Source: Methylococcaceae bacterium
Lineage (GTDB): Bacteria > Pseudomonadota > Gammaproteobacteria > Methylococcales > Methylomonadaceae
DNA length: 64,000 bases
Assembly: GCA_021647585.1 (NCBI GenBank)
Contig: JAKIUK010000001.1
Span: 156,669-220,668 of the forward strand
Reading direction: 5' to 3'
Shown here: piece by piece, positions 18,628-27,745 of the stretch
Layout of the letters: every line of letters starts with the position of its first letter
Position numbering within the stretch: the first letter of the stretch is position 1
Notes under the pieces: generated by a model
Databases searched by the model: none
What the model was told of the DNA's origin: nothing
Seen by the model: only the letters and a program-made list of their open reading frames with translations
Translations under genes and position numbers: made by a program

Positions 18628-19983
18628 TTAACCATTAACCAAATAATGTACTAAGATACTGGCAAAATAGCCAAGTGCTATCACCGGTGTCCATTTGATA
18701 TGGCTAAAAAAAGTATACTTATGGTCAGATTGGCCCATTAATGCAACACCAGCAGCCGAACCAACTGACAACATTGACCCGCCAGTACCCGCTGTCAATG
18801 TAACCAACAACCATTGATACAAATCCATATCCAGATTCATATTTAATACTGCGAACATTACCGGAATATTATCCACAATTGCAGAGATTATCCCCATAAA
18901 TATGTTAGCTGTTGTTTCCCCTAAGCCATCATACATTGCACCAGAAAGCAATTCCAGATAACCGATATAGCCCAAACCACCCACTGCAAACACAACACCA
19001 AAGAAGAAAAACAAGGTATCCCATTCAGCATCACGCACTTTATTAAAAATATCAAATGATTCATCATGGTACAACCTATTAATACTATAGCCATAAATCA
19101 TCAACACTGACAATCCAACCATCATTCCCATAAAAGGAGGCAAGTGCAGGAATTGCTTGAAGCTAACTGCAGTCACAATAGTCAACAAGAATAAAACACA
19201 AACCTGAATCCCACCTTGCTTCAACTTTACAGCAGCTTCATCAGATGCCACTGGCTGGTCATCCGGCAAAGCAAGATACATAAAAAAAGCAGGAACAAGG
19301 TAATTCACTACTGATGGGATAAACAAAGCAAAAAAGTCAAAGAACTCAGCATAACCCGCTTGCCAAACCATTAATGTGGTAATGTCCCCAAAAGGACTAA
19401 ACGCCCCCCCCGCATTTGCGGCAACAACCAGATTAACCAGGCCAATTGCTACAAATTTATCATTGCCTTTACCAACAGCCATGACAACAGCGCCAACCAA
19501 TAAAGCAGAAGTCAGGTTATCTGCAACGGCTGATAAAAAGAAAGTAATAATACCGGTCACCCAAAACAGCTGTTTATAATTAAACTGTTTTCTTATCATC
19601 CAGGATCTCAAGGCTTCAAACACATTACGCTCAGCCATGGCATTAATATAAGTCATCGCAACCAGCAAAAACAACATCAAAGCCGCATATTCTTGTAAAT
19701 TAGACTCAAAAGCCTCATGCAAATCCTCTGTTGAAACACCGGCCTCTGCTGCCAAAACCGCAGCATGAGCCCAAATTATTCCTGCCACCAGTATTACAGG
19801 TTTAGACTTCCGTAAACCGGTAAATTCTTCGGCCATTACAAAACCGTAGGCAACAATAAAAACCAGAACCGTATAAATTCCTCTTTCAGTTCCAGTCAGA
19901 CCTAAATTAGCAATAGCTTCTCCCGCCATTGCCAATTGTGGCAAAAACAACAAGCCTGCAAAGACCAATAATAAACGCAACAA
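18628..19983 (-). CDS. nhaD: Na+/H+ antiporter NhaD
   Basis: A 451-residue polytopic antiporter of the ion-transporter superfamily with about 12 hydrophobic segments. The N-terminus has a signal-like hydrophobic stretch ending LAMAG. FLSAVADNLTSALL and NLVVAANAGGAFSPFGDITT are conserved core motifs, with a matching AIVDNIPVMFAVLNM in the second half. NhaD exports Na+ or Li+ in exchange for protons at alkaline pH in marine and alkaliphilic bacteria. The start is TTG with a very strong GGGGGAGG site five bases upstream; no ATG occurs near the N-terminus. Confidence 0.93.
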   Translation of the reverse strand: MLRLLLVFAGLLFLPQLAMAGEAIANLGLTGTERGIYTVLVFIVAYGFVMAEEFTGLRKSKPVILVAGIIWAHAAVLAAEAGVSTEDLHEAFESNLQEYAALMLFLLVAMTYINAMAERNVFEALRSWMIRKQFNYKQLFWVTGIITFFLSAVADNLTSALLVGAVVMAVGKGNDKFVAIGLVNLVVAANAGGAFSPFGDITTLMVWQAGYAEFFDFFALFIPSVVNYLVPAFFMYLALPDDQPVASDEAAVKLKQGGIQVCVLFLLTIVTAVSFKQFLHLPPFMGMMVGLSVLMIYGYSINRLYHDESFDIFNKVRDAEWDTLFFFFGVVFAVGGLGYIGYLELLSGAMYDGLGETTANIFMGIISAIVDNIPVMFAVLNMNLDMDLYQWLLVTLTAGTGGSMLSVGSAAGVALMGQSDHKYTFFSHIKWTPVIALGYFASILVHYLVNG

Positions 19984-20059
19984 AACAACCTCCCCCTAAC
20001 TTGGTAGTAAAAAAGCAACAGATGAATTAACCGCTAATAGTATCACCATACAATTAACT

Positions 20060-20088
20060 TTGTCATTTAAACCATCTCAGTATATTAT
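20060..20088 (+). promoter_or_regulatory. Sigma-70-type promoter for the sulfite reductase operon
   Basis: TTGTCA (20060-20065) and TATTAT (20083-20088) each match consensus at 5 of 6 positions with the ideal 17-bp spacer. This places transcription initiation near 20095, just before the ATG at 20132. It argues against using the in-frame TTG at 20060, which is the -35 box itself, as a start codon. Confidence 0.65.
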
Positions 20089-20131
20089 TAGAGGTCTTGA
20101 TTTATTCGCTATAAACTCGCGCAAAACACCT

Positions 20132-21775
20132 ATGTATCAGTACAACGACAATGACCAGACCCTGATTAACCAGCGGGTCACTCAATTTAGAGGACAAACC
20201 GAACGCTACTTAAATGGCGAATTAGGTGAAGACGAATTTCGTGCATTACGCCTAATGAATGGCCTGTACATTCAAACGCATGCACCAATGCTTCGTGTGG
20301 CAGGACCTTACGGTCTACTTTCATCAAAGCAGCTGCGCATGCTGGCTCATATAGCCAGAAAATATGACAAAGACTACGCCCACATCACTACTCGCCAGAA
20401 TATCCAGTTCAACTGGCCTGAGTTAAAGAATGTTCCTGACATTTTAGCTGATCTGGCCAGTGTTCAAATGCATGCCATACAAACCAGTGGTAACTGCTTA
20501 AGAAACACTACCAGCGATCACTTAGCTGGTGTTTGCACAGATGAAATTGAAGACCCACGCCCCTATTGCGAAATCATTCGTCAATGGACAATTCTACACC
20601 CGGAATTTGCTTATTTACCACGTAAATTTAAAATTGCAGTGAGTGGCTCAGAACAAGACAGAGCCGCCACTCAGCTACATGATATCGGCCTCCACATAGT
20701 TAAAAATGATGCCGGAGAAACTGGCTTCAAAGTTCTCGTTGGTGGCGGACTAGGCCGTACCCCAATAATTGGTAAAGTAATCAGACCCTTTTTAAAAAAG
20801 AAACACCTGCTGTCTTATCTGGAAGCGATTGTCCGCGTATATAACCTAAATGGCCGACGTGACAATAAATATAAATCACGTATTAAAATTCTGGTCAAAG
20901 AAAGCGGTATAGAAAACATGACCACCTGGGTTGAAGCTGAATGGCAGCAAATCAAAGATGGCATGGAACTCGATGATGAGCAGATTACTGCTATGCAAGC
21001 TCAATTTAAAGCACCTGCTTATGAGAACGGTGCTAATTTGGACGCTAGCTTTCAAACTAACACAACACGAAACCCCACATTTGCTACCTGGATAAAACAT
21101 AATTCAGAAGATCATAAAATACCGGGTTACCGTGCAGTTTATATTTCATTAAAAGCACCTGCTGCTGCTCCTGGAGACATCACAGAAAAACAACTTGATG
21201 CAGTAGCCAATCTTGCGGACCAATACAGCTTTGGAGAAGTCAGAACCACTCATAGACAAAATCTTGTACTTGCTGATGTCAAACAGGAAAAATTATTCGA
21301 ACTTTGGCAAAAGCTTGACAGCCTGGAACTTGCCACACCAAACATTGGTACTGCTACTGATATGATTTGCTGCCCAGGCCTGGATTTTTGCTCACTAGCA
21401 AATGCCGGTTCTATTGGTATTGCCAAAGAAATCAATGAAGCACTAGACGATATGGATTACCTACACGACATCGGTGATTTAAAAATCAATATGTCAGGAT
21501 GCATGAATGGCTGTGCACACCAAAGTGTCGGTCATATTGGTATTTTAGGTGTCGACAAAAAAGGGGTTGAGTGGTACCAGCTAACACTAGGTGGATCTTC
21601 AGAAAATGAAGCTGCAATAGGTGGGAGACTCGGTCCTGCAGTTGCCAAGGACCAGGTTACTAAAGCCATTACCACCATTTTGGATGTTTATATTAAACAA
21701 CGTCTTGATGATGAAATTTTCCTGGATACCATTAAACGCATCGGTATATCCCCATTTAAAAGTGCAGTATATTGA
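20132..21775 (+). CDS. cysI: Sulfite reductase hemoprotein (CysI-like siroheme/4Fe-4S)
   Basis: A 547-residue nitrite/sulfite reductase of the one-piece gammaproteobacterial type. The start MYQYNDNDQ matches the usual N-terminus of this subfamily. Two ferredoxin-like repeats and siroheme-binding segments are visible: ITTRQNIQFNWPEL, NTTSDHLAGVC and, in the second half, RTTHRQNLVL. The cluster ligands are CPGLDFC and GCMNGC (Cys-x5-Cys and Cys-x3-Cys). It reduces sulfite to sulfide for cysteine synthesis; a nitrite-reductase role cannot be ruled out by eye. A DUF934 gene follows 9 nt later. No cysJ flavoprotein or cysH is adjacent. Confidence 0.92.
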   Translation: MYQYNDNDQTLINQRVTQFRGQTERYLNGELGEDEFRALRLMNGLYIQTHAPMLRVAGPYGLLSSKQLRMLAHIARKYDKDYAHITTRQNIQFNWPELKNVPDILADLASVQMHAIQTSGNCLRNTTSDHLAGVCTDEIEDPRPYCEIIRQWTILHPEFAYLPRKFKIAVSGSEQDRAATQLHDIGLHIVKNDAGETGFKVLVGGGLGRTPIIGKVIRPFLKKKHLLSYLEAIVRVYNLNGRRDNKYKSRIKILVKESGIENMTTWVEAEWQQIKDGMELDDEQITAMQAQFKAPAYENGANLDASFQTNTTRNPTFATWIKHNSEDHKIPGYRAVYISLKAPAAAPGDITEKQLDAVANLADQYSFGEVRTTHRQNLVLADVKQEKLFELWQKLDSLELATPNIGTATDMICCPGLDFCSLANAGSIGIAKEINEALDDMDYLHDIGDLKINMSGCMNGCAHQSVGHIGILGVDKKGVEWYQLTLGGSSENEAAIGGRLGPAVAKDQVTKAITTILDVYIKQRLDDEIFLDTIKRIGISPFKSAVY

Positions 21776-21784
21776 GACTAATCT

Positions 21785-22237
21785 ATGCAAATCATTAAAG
21801 ACAAACAAATTATAGACGATAACTGGATTCATATTGCCGACGATCACGAAATTACAGCAGGCAATATTACTGTTTCTTTATCTCGCTGGAAACAAGAAAA
21901 AGCAGATTTAATCAATCACAAAGGGAATTTGGGTATCAGACTTTCTCCAGCCGATAAAATTGAAGATATTGCTGATACGTTAAACAACATAAGCCTAATA
22001 GCACTTGAGTTTCCTGCTTTTACAGATGGACGCTCCTTTTCTCAGGCAAGATTATTACGCAGTCGATATGCTTTTAATGGTGAAATAAGAGCCATAGGCA
22101 ACTATATGCCTGACCAGGTATATTACTTATCAAGAGTCGGTGTTAACGCCTTCCAGCTGGAAAAGCCAGAGGAACTTAATGTTGCATTATCAACGATGGA
22201 TGACTTTACAGTAAAATACCAGACATCAAGCAACTAA
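21785..22237 (+). CDS. DUF934 protein, sulfite reductase partner
   Basis: A 150-residue protein of the DUF934 family, which is nearly always found directly after this type of sulfite reductase gene. The recognisable block is the central GIRLSPADKIEDIAD region followed by IALEFPAFTDGRSFSQARLLR and IRAIGNYMPDQVYYLSRVG. No cofactor motif is apparent. The literature describes the family only as an accessory to assimilatory sulfate reduction. It shares the promoter of the reductase gene and ends just before a bidirectional terminator. Confidence 0.85.
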   Translation: MQIIKDKQIIDDNWIHIADDHEITAGNITVSLSRWKQEKADLINHKGNLGIRLSPADKIEDIADTLNNISLIALEFPAFTDGRSFSQARLLRSRYAFNGEIRAIGNYMPDQVYYLSRVGVNAFQLEKPEELNVALSTMDDFTVKYQTSSN

Positions 22238-22275
22238 CCTACTTCACGGAATGGCATTCTGCATACTCAGGACAT

Positions 22276-22317
22276 AAAAAAGCCAGCTAAGTAAATATTC
22301 ACTTGCTGGCTTTTTTT
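22276..22317. terminator. Bidirectional Rho-independent terminator
   Basis: AAAAAAGCCAGC pairs with GCTGGCTTTTTTT, with AAGT/ACTT extending the inner stem around a short AT loop. It lies 39 nt after the DUF934 stop and 11 nt before the ctpA stop, so it can serve both convergent genes. Confidence 0.9.
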
Positions 22318-22327
22318 GAATAAACTG

Positions 22328-23674
22328 TTATCTATTCATAATACCAAGCCCCTTTAATAAAGTCAGAGCTTCATGTAAAGGATAGTCACGTAAATCCAGG
22401 TTGCTTTGCTCACCCTTTTCGTCATCTTTTTCCGTTTTGCTTTTATCCTTATCCTTACCATTTCCATTTTCTAAATGGTGAGATAAATCAGCCTCTTTTA
22501 CTGGTTTAAACGCAGATGCATCCAAAGTCTCCAGCTTTACTCTGGCCAACACCACATCAGGTTCAATCCCTTCTGCCTGTATAGAACGTCCAGAAGGTGT
22601 GTAATAGCGGGCTGTCGTCAACTTTACGGCAGCATTACCACTGGTGGGTAAAATTGTTTGCACAGAGCCTTTACCAAAAGACTTCTTCCCCATAATTATG
22701 GCTCGCTTATGATCTTGTAAAGCACCAGCAACAATTTCTGATGCCGAAGCAGAACCTGCATTAATTAAAACTACAATGGGAATACCATTAACCACATCAC
22801 CCGGTGACGCATTAAATCTCATCTCTGAATTTTTAATTCGCCCTTCCGTATAAACAATCAATCCTTTTTCTAAAAATGCATCGCTCACTTCAACCGCTGC
22901 ATTTAGAACACCGCCCGGATTATTTCTTAAATCCAGAACCAGGCCTTTCAAGTCGCCTTTGTTTTCTTTTGTTAACTCAACAACTGCATCAATAACTCCT
23001 TGACCTGTTCGCGACTGAAAACTACTAATTCTTAAATAGCCGAAATCTTTCTCAAGAATTCTATTTTTGACACTTTTAACTTTAATGATCGCTCTGGTAA
23101 TTGAAACTTTAAGAGGCGCCTCTTCACCTTCTCTAATCACCGTAAGCACAATAATGCTGCCCGGTTCACCCCGCATTATTTTGACAGCATCAGCCAACGT
23201 CATCCCTTTCACCGGTTTTTCATCCAACCTGACAACAAGATCCCCAGCCTTCATACCTGCCCTTTCTGCCGGAGTATCATCAATGGGTGACACTACTTTA
23301 ACAAAACCGTTTTCCATAGTGACTTCTATTCCCAAACCACCAAACTGCCCTGTTGTACCTTCCCTTAACTCTTTATATTGCTCTGTATCCAGATAGGCAG
23401 AATGAGGGTCTAGGCCTGAAAGCATACCTTTAATGGCATCTTCCAGTAATTTCTTATCTGATACAGGCTCTACATAATCTCTTTTAATCCGGCCAAATAC
23501 CTCAGTAAACATTCTCAGCTCTTCATAGGGTAAAGTGACTGACTCAGCATGAGCAACTGCTTTACTACCCGCAACAGTATTTTCACGTTCGGCAACTACT
23601 GTACCACCAATGCTCAAAAGAACACCCAACATGATACCTAGAAATAAAATTGCACTACTTTTCTTTTTAAGCAT
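22328..23674 (-). CDS. ctpA: Carboxyl-terminal processing protease (S41, PDZ)
   Basis: Periplasmic S41 serine protease of 448 residues. It has an N-terminal signal or anchor (about 8-27), a PDZ domain (GGLGIEVTMENG through VKIMRGEPGS, about 110-190) and a tail-specific protease domain. The catalytic Ser is in NAGSASASEIVAGAL and the Lys in GKKSFGKGSVQT, four turns later. Such enzymes trim wall hydrolases and lipoproteins. The C-terminal 50 residues are a charged Lys/Asp/Glu linker. It lies downstream of envC on the same strand, a frequent pairing (gpmI-envC-ctpA). Confidence 0.95.
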   Translation of the reverse strand: MLKKKSSAILFLGIMLGVLLSIGGTVVAERENTVAGSKAVAHAESVTLPYEELRMFTEVFGRIKRDYVEPVSDKKLLEDAIKGMLSGLDPHSAYLDTEQYKELREGTTGQFGGLGIEVTMENGFVKVVSPIDDTPAERAGMKAGDLVVRLDEKPVKGMTLADAVKIMRGEPGSIIVLTVIREGEEAPLKVSITRAIIKVKSVKNRILEKDFGYLRISSFQSRTGQGVIDAVVELTKENKGDLKGLVLDLRNNPGGVLNAAVEVSDAFLEKGLIVYTEGRIKNSEMRFNASPGDVVNGIPIVVLINAGSASASEIVAGALQDHKRAIIMGKKSFGKGSVQTILPTSGNAAVKLTTARYYTPSGRSIQAEGIEPDVVLARVKLETLDASAFKPVKEADLSHHLENGNGKDKDKSKTEKDDEKGEQSNLDLRDYPLHEALTLLKGLGIMNR

Positions 23675-23747
23675 GTTTTTTAACTCTCCAAAATAACAAA
23701 TTTCCTGTTTGAAAACGTAGTAACGTTAGTATTATTACTACAGCTTC

Positions 23748-24911
23748 TTATCCAACTTTGCCATGCCGAATCTTTCGACACCATTTTACCGGATTAACCG
23801 GCTTACCTTTCTTTCTAATTCCAAAATACAACCCAGCAGTAGACTGTCCGCCACTTTTGCCTACTGTGGCAATTACAGCACCTGCTTCGACCCAATCTCC
23901 AACCGTTTTATATAAGCTTTGATTAAAGGCGTAAAGAGTCATGTAACCTTTTCCATGATCAATAATAGTTAACAATCCATATCCACGCAACCAATCAGCA
24001 AAAACCACACGTCCACGAGTTACCACTCTAATATCTGCGCCTTCTTTGGCTTTAATTAAAACCCCATCCCAGTGGCTACCGGAACGTTGTGCACCAAATT
24101 TTTTTAGCAAGCTTCCTTTTACAGGCCATGCTAACTTGCCTTTTAACTTAGCAAATTCTTTTACTCCCCCATCCTCAAAAGGAAAATCATCCAACGTTTG
24201 TTGTAAAGAATAAATCAGGGACTTTAATTTTTTTTCACTCAATTTAAAACGGCCTAATTGCTGTTTTTTTGAAAAAACCTGTTTTTTAATTTTAGCCAGC
24301 AAAGTTTGATGCTTTATTTTAGTTTGCAAAAAAACAGACTGTTCCCGTTTTCTTTTTTCTAGCTTATCCTCTAAAACTGTTGTTTCCTTCAGATGCTCAA
24401 GCTCTAAATCATGTAGTGCCTGCATATCTTCATCAATTCTTGCAATTTTTTTCAGCCTGGCTTTATTCAAATAATCATAATAAACCATCATCCGCCCGGA
24501 CAGTGACGGATTTTGCTGATTTAATATTAACTTTATCCTTTCATTTCTACCCATTCCATAAGCAGCTTTTACCTGATTTTCCAGATCATGTTTTTGAGAA
24601 TTAATCTGTTGCTGTTTCTTTTGTATCTGCTGTCGATTTCTTGCTATTGAGTGTTTCAGCTTATTAGCCTGATCATCTAATCGCCTTAATATGACAGCAC
24701 TTTTGCCATATTGCGTATCCAGTTTTTTCAATTCAGTCAGCAACGAATTCTTTTTTGTTTTTAAATTACTTACCGACCGACTAATCTGTTTTATCTTTGC
24801 CTGTAAACCGGTCAATTCTGTTGTTTTTTTTGCTATATCTCCCGCTATTGTTTCTAAACAAAAGACATGACTAATAACTAAAACAAAAACCAATAAACGT
24901 TTCAAATTCAT
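23748..24911 (-). CDS. envC: Murein hydrolase activator EnvC-like
   Basis: A 387-residue periplasmic protein: signal peptide (1-24), long coiled coil (about 25-250, many Lys/Gln) and C-terminal LytM/M23 domain (about 275-380). As in E. coli EnvC the LytM domain has lost its zinc ligands: the usual H-x3-D is HWDGVLI and the usual HxH has become YFG. It is therefore expected to activate amidases (AmiA/B) at the septum rather than cut glycan itself. FADWLRGYGLLTIIDHGKG matches EnvC closely. It follows gpmI, as in E. coli. Confidence 0.93.
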   Translation of the reverse strand: MNLKRLLVFVLVISHVFCLETIAGDIAKKTTELTGLQAKIKQISRSVSNLKTKKNSLLTELKKLDTQYGKSAVILRRLDDQANKLKHSIARNRQQIQKKQQQINSQKHDLENQVKAAYGMGRNERIKLILNQQNPSLSGRMMVYYDYLNKARLKKIARIDEDMQALHDLELEHLKETTVLEDKLEKRKREQSVFLQTKIKHQTLLAKIKKQVFSKKQQLGRFKLSEKKLKSLIYSLQQTLDDFPFEDGGVKEFAKLKGKLAWPVKGSLLKKFGAQRSGSHWDGVLIKAKEGADIRVVTRGRVVFADWLRGYGLLTIIDHGKGYMTLYAFNQSLYKTVGDWVEAGAVIATVGKSGGQSTAGLYFGIRKKGKPVNPVKWCRKIRHGKVG

Positions 24912-24918
24912 GTATTCA

Positions 24919-24989
24919 AAAAAAGGTTCAACACAAAAACAACATAGCCGTCCACAAAAACCGCTACACTCTTTGAACTTGAACCTTTT
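24919..24989 (-). terminator. Hairpin with T-run after gpmI
   Basis: On the minus strand AAAAGGTTCAA (24989-24979) pairs perfectly over 11 bp with TTGAACCTTTT (24932-24922), followed by TTT. The loop is long (about 46 nt). It lies just past the gpmI stop and 8 nt before the envC start, so it may attenuate rather than fully stop read-through. Confidence 0.55.
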
Positions 24990-25000
24990 ATCTTTATCCT

Positions 25001-26536
25001 CTAAATTAAAGACTTACCCGTCATCTCTTCGGGTTGATCAACCCCTAGAATACTCAGCATAGTTGGAGCCAGATCCGATAGCCTCCCACCTTCAGCCAGA
25101 GGTTTTTCACCGCCAACATGAACCAAAGGCACAAAATTTGAGGTATGTGCTGTGTGAGGCTGACCTGTTCCATCACCCTCCATCTGTTCAATATTACCAT
25201 GATCAGCAGTCACCAGCATTTGGCCGCCAACTTCTTTTAGTGCATCTACAATTTGTTGTAAGGATGAATCAATGGTCTCCACAGCAATAATAGCAGCTGC
25301 CATCACACCCGTATGCCCTACCATGTCGCAATTTGCATAATTGCATATAATTACATCATACGTTTTTCCCTTAATTGCATCAACCATATGACCAGTCACT
25401 TCTGCTGCACTCATTTCCGGTTGTAAATCATAAGTCTTAACTTTAGGAGAAGGCACTAAAATACGATCTTCGTTTTCAAAAGGCTCATCTCTACCCCCAT
25501 TAAGAAAAAAAGTGACATGTGCATATTTCTCGGTTTCTGCCAACCGCAATTGTGTCAATCCCGCATTAGCTAACACCTCTCCCAAGCCATTTTTTACATC
25601 AACTGGAGGATAGGCAACGGAGTAATTAAATTTCTGATGATATTGAGTTAAGGTTGCATAATAACCACGGTGCGGCTCGCAATTCCTTTCAAAGCCATCA
25701 AATTCAACTTCAGTTAATGCTCTGGATATTTCCCGAGCCCTGTCCGCACGAAAATTCATAAAAACGACAGAATCTTCAGGATCTAAAAAAGTAACCTGTT
25801 CATTTTCATCCAAAATTGCCGTTGGTAAAACAAACTCATCAGTTTCATCTCTTGCATAGGCTTGCTCCAAGCCCTGTTCAGCAGATTGGACTTTATGCGC
25901 GGTTTCCCCTTTGGCTATTAGATCATGAGCAACCTGAACCCTTTCCCATCGATTATCTCTATCCATTGCATAAAACCGGCCTGAAATAGAAATAATTTTT
26001 CCGGCACCCAGTTCAGCAAATTTCTCCTGTATTAATTTGAGTGAACTCATAGCACTTTTAGGTGGTACATCACGCCCATCTAAAAATGCATGCAAATAGA
26101 CTTTCTTTAGCCCACGCTTAACAGCTAACTCAGCCATAGCAGCAATTTGCAACTCATGACTATGCACCCCACCAGGAGACAGCAGACCCATGATATGTAA
26201 TGCTTTATCTTTTTTCAATGCCTGATCAACTGCCTCACACAACACTGGATTAGAGAAAAAACTGCCTTCTTTAATGGCCTCAGACACTTTTGATAATTCT
26301 TGCCGCATTAATCGACCGCTACCTATATGTAAATGACCTACTTCTGAATTCCCCATTTGCCGATCAGGTAACCCCACTGCGTCTCCTGCACAATCCAGTA
26401 ACGTTGCAGGGCTGTTTTTCTGCAATCGATCCCAACAAGGTGTATTTGCCATAGCAATAGCATTATTACTCTGTTCTTCTCTATACCCGAATCCATCAAT
26501 AATTAATAAAACCAATGGTTTTGGTCGATTTAGCAT
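25001..26536 (-). CDS. gpmI: 2,3-bisphosphoglycerate-independent phosphoglycerate mutase
   Basis: Interconverts 3- and 2-phosphoglycerate through a phosphoserine intermediate, with two Mn ions. The 511-residue length is typical. Key segments are LLIIDGFGYRE (metal Asp), the catalytic Ser in QMGNSEVGHLHIGSGR, HAFLDGRDVPP, MNFRADRARE, NYANCDMVGHTG and TADHGNIEQM (metal ligands). GGAG lies upstream of the ATG. It is divergent from the ArsR-rhodanese-secB-gpsA run, as in the E. coli gpmM/yibN locus. Confidence 0.97.
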   Translation of the reverse strand: MLNRPKPLVLLIIDGFGYREEQSNNAIAMANTPCWDRLQKNSPATLLDCAGDAVGLPDRQMGNSEVGHLHIGSGRLMRQELSKVSEAIKEGSFFSNPVLCEAVDQALKKDKALHIMGLLSPGGVHSHELQIAAMAELAVKRGLKKVYLHAFLDGRDVPPKSAMSSLKLIQEKFAELGAGKIISISGRFYAMDRDNRWERVQVAHDLIAKGETAHKVQSAEQGLEQAYARDETDEFVLPTAILDENEQVTFLDPEDSVVFMNFRADRAREISRALTEVEFDGFERNCEPHRGYYATLTQYHQKFNYSVAYPPVDVKNGLGEVLANAGLTQLRLAETEKYAHVTFFLNGGRDEPFENEDRILVPSPKVKTYDLQPEMSAAEVTGHMVDAIKGKTYDVIICNYANCDMVGHTGVMAAAIIAVETIDSSLQQIVDALKEVGGQMLVTADHGNIEQMEGDGTGQPHTAHTSNFVPLVHVGGEKPLAEGGRLSDLAPTMLSILGVDQPEEMTGKSLI

Positions 26537-26660
26537 GTCTGATATTCTCCATTACACCCATTACAATAGTGATGGGTTGATAAAATTTAATAAAACCAAC
26601 CTACAAAAAAACATTGTGCATTTACAAACACTTTGATAATTTTGCAAGTTTTTATTTAGT

Positions 26661-26740
26661 TAGTCTGACGAATAGACTATCATAGTATGCTTATACTAAT
26701 ACACGTTAGCATCTTATGTGTATAAATAATTCTCATTATT
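26661..26740 (+). promoter_or_regulatory. Cluster of dyads in the gpmI-arsR divergent region
   Basis: Three inverted repeats sit in 80 bp: TAGTCT/AGACTA (26661-26679), AGTAT/ATACT (26684-26697) and AATAAT/ATTATT around TCTC (26725-26740). The first two are the size of ArsR-family operators and lie about 100-140 bp before the ArsR gene. The third resembles part of a Fur box. Any of them could autoregulate the ArsR gene; this is inference from symmetry and position only. Confidence 0.35.
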
Positions 26741-26797
26741 CAGCATCCTTTTTAAAATTAAGTGACAAAACCAGCAACAACTCATAGGTTCACATAG

Positions 26798-27112
26798 ATG
26801 GAAAACAACAGGGAAACAATACTTTACAACGATGCCGACATTAATCGTGCAGCTCGTTGCCTCAAAGCAATGTCACACCCATTACGCTTAAAAATACTCT
26901 GCGTTCTGGGCACAGAATCAATCAGCGTACAAGATATCGTTGAACAGGTAGGTACCAGCCAAAGTAATATTTCTCAACATTTAGCTATTTTAAGAGAAAA
27001 AGATATTCTTGGTTATAAAAAAGAAGCCAATCGCGTTTATTACTACATTGATGATGATCGCATGCTACAACTCATCCGCATGATGCGTGATGTTTTCTGC
27101 ACCGCATGTTAA
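26798..27112 (+). CDS. ArsR-family winged-helix regulator
   Basis: A 104-residue ArsR/SmtB-type repressor. The winged helix has AMSHPLRLKILCVL, the recognition helix VGTSQSNISQHLAILRE and the wing KKEANRVYYYIDDDRM. There is no ELCVCDL-type metal box in helix 3 (it reads VQDIVEQV). Three Cys remain: Cys35-like in LKILCVL and a C-terminal C-T-A-C pair, so thiol or sulfide/redox sensing is possible. The rhodanese-type gene follows 41 nt later, which resembles sulfur-responsive ArsR-rhodanese pairs (BigR/SqrR type). The ligand is unproven. Confidence 0.88.
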   Translation: MENNRETILYNDADINRAARCLKAMSHPLRLKILCVLGTESISVQDIVEQVGTSQSNISQHLAILREKDILGYKKEANRVYYYIDDDRMLQLIRMMRDVFCTAC

Positions 27113-27153
27113 CACTACACTAGCCCCATTTACTAAAAAACAAAGCTCTAACA

Positions 27154-27594
27154 ATGGACCAATACATAGAATTTATTTCCAATCACTATTTGCTTTCCCT
27201 CGCCCTGGTAGTTGTCTCCTATCTGCTACTCCAGGACCTGGCTGAAAATGCGTTCAAAAAATTTGAACCACTCTCTCCGTTGCTTGCCGTCACTAAAATG
27301 AATAGTGCTGATACAGTGATTGTTGATGTTCGCGATACTCACGAATATATCAAAGGACATATAGAAAATTCGATAAACCTTCCTCTAGGAAAGTTTTCTG
27401 AAACACTCGATTCTTTGGAACAATACAAAAAACAGCCCATCATTGTGGTTTGTCAAACTGGTACACGGTCAGTCCCTGCATGCAAAACTTTAACAAAAGC
27501 TAATTTTAAACAGGTATTTAATATCATTGGTGGTATGCAGTCTTGGGAAGATAATAAATTACCCATACAAATCACCAGCAAAAACAAAGATTAA
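27154..27594 (+). CDS. Membrane-anchored rhodanese-like protein (YibN-type)
   Basis: A 146-residue protein with one N-terminal transmembrane helix (about 10-28) and a single rhodanese domain (about 35-140). The active-site loop is VVCQTGTRSV, with the catalytic Cys retained. VIVDVRDTHEYIKGHIENSINLP is the typical substrate-proximal segment, split here around DTHEY. It would transfer sulfane sulfur at the inner membrane. Position between gpmI and secB-gpsA matches E. coli yibN. The glutaredoxin gene grxC that usually lies next is missing. Confidence 0.9.
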   Translation: MDQYIEFISNHYLLSLALVVVSYLLLQDLAENAFKKFEPLSPLLAVTKMNSADTVIVDVRDTHEYIKGHIENSINLPLGKFSETLDSLEQYKKQPIIVVCQTGTRSVPACKTLTKANFKQVFNIIGGMQSWEDNKLPIQITSKNKD

Positions 27595-27613
27595 AAATTT
27601 TGCAGAAAGGCAT

Positions 27614-27646
27614 CGATAACTCCTTACTAACCGTAAGAAGTTATCG
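27614..27646. other. Strong hairpin between rhodanese gene and secB
   Basis: CGATAACT and CTTAC pair with GTAAG and AGTTATCG around a 5-nt loop with one mismatch, giving a 13-pair stem. No U-tract follows, so it is not a standard terminator. It may be an mRNA-stabilising or processing hairpin. Confidence 0.55.
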
Positions 27647-27745
27647 AAATACCAACATTTGTCTACCGTACAAAAAATCAGATCGATTTATTTCTCATTA
27701 TTTAATCATTCACATTCACTACAAATATCAACTACAACATAAATC

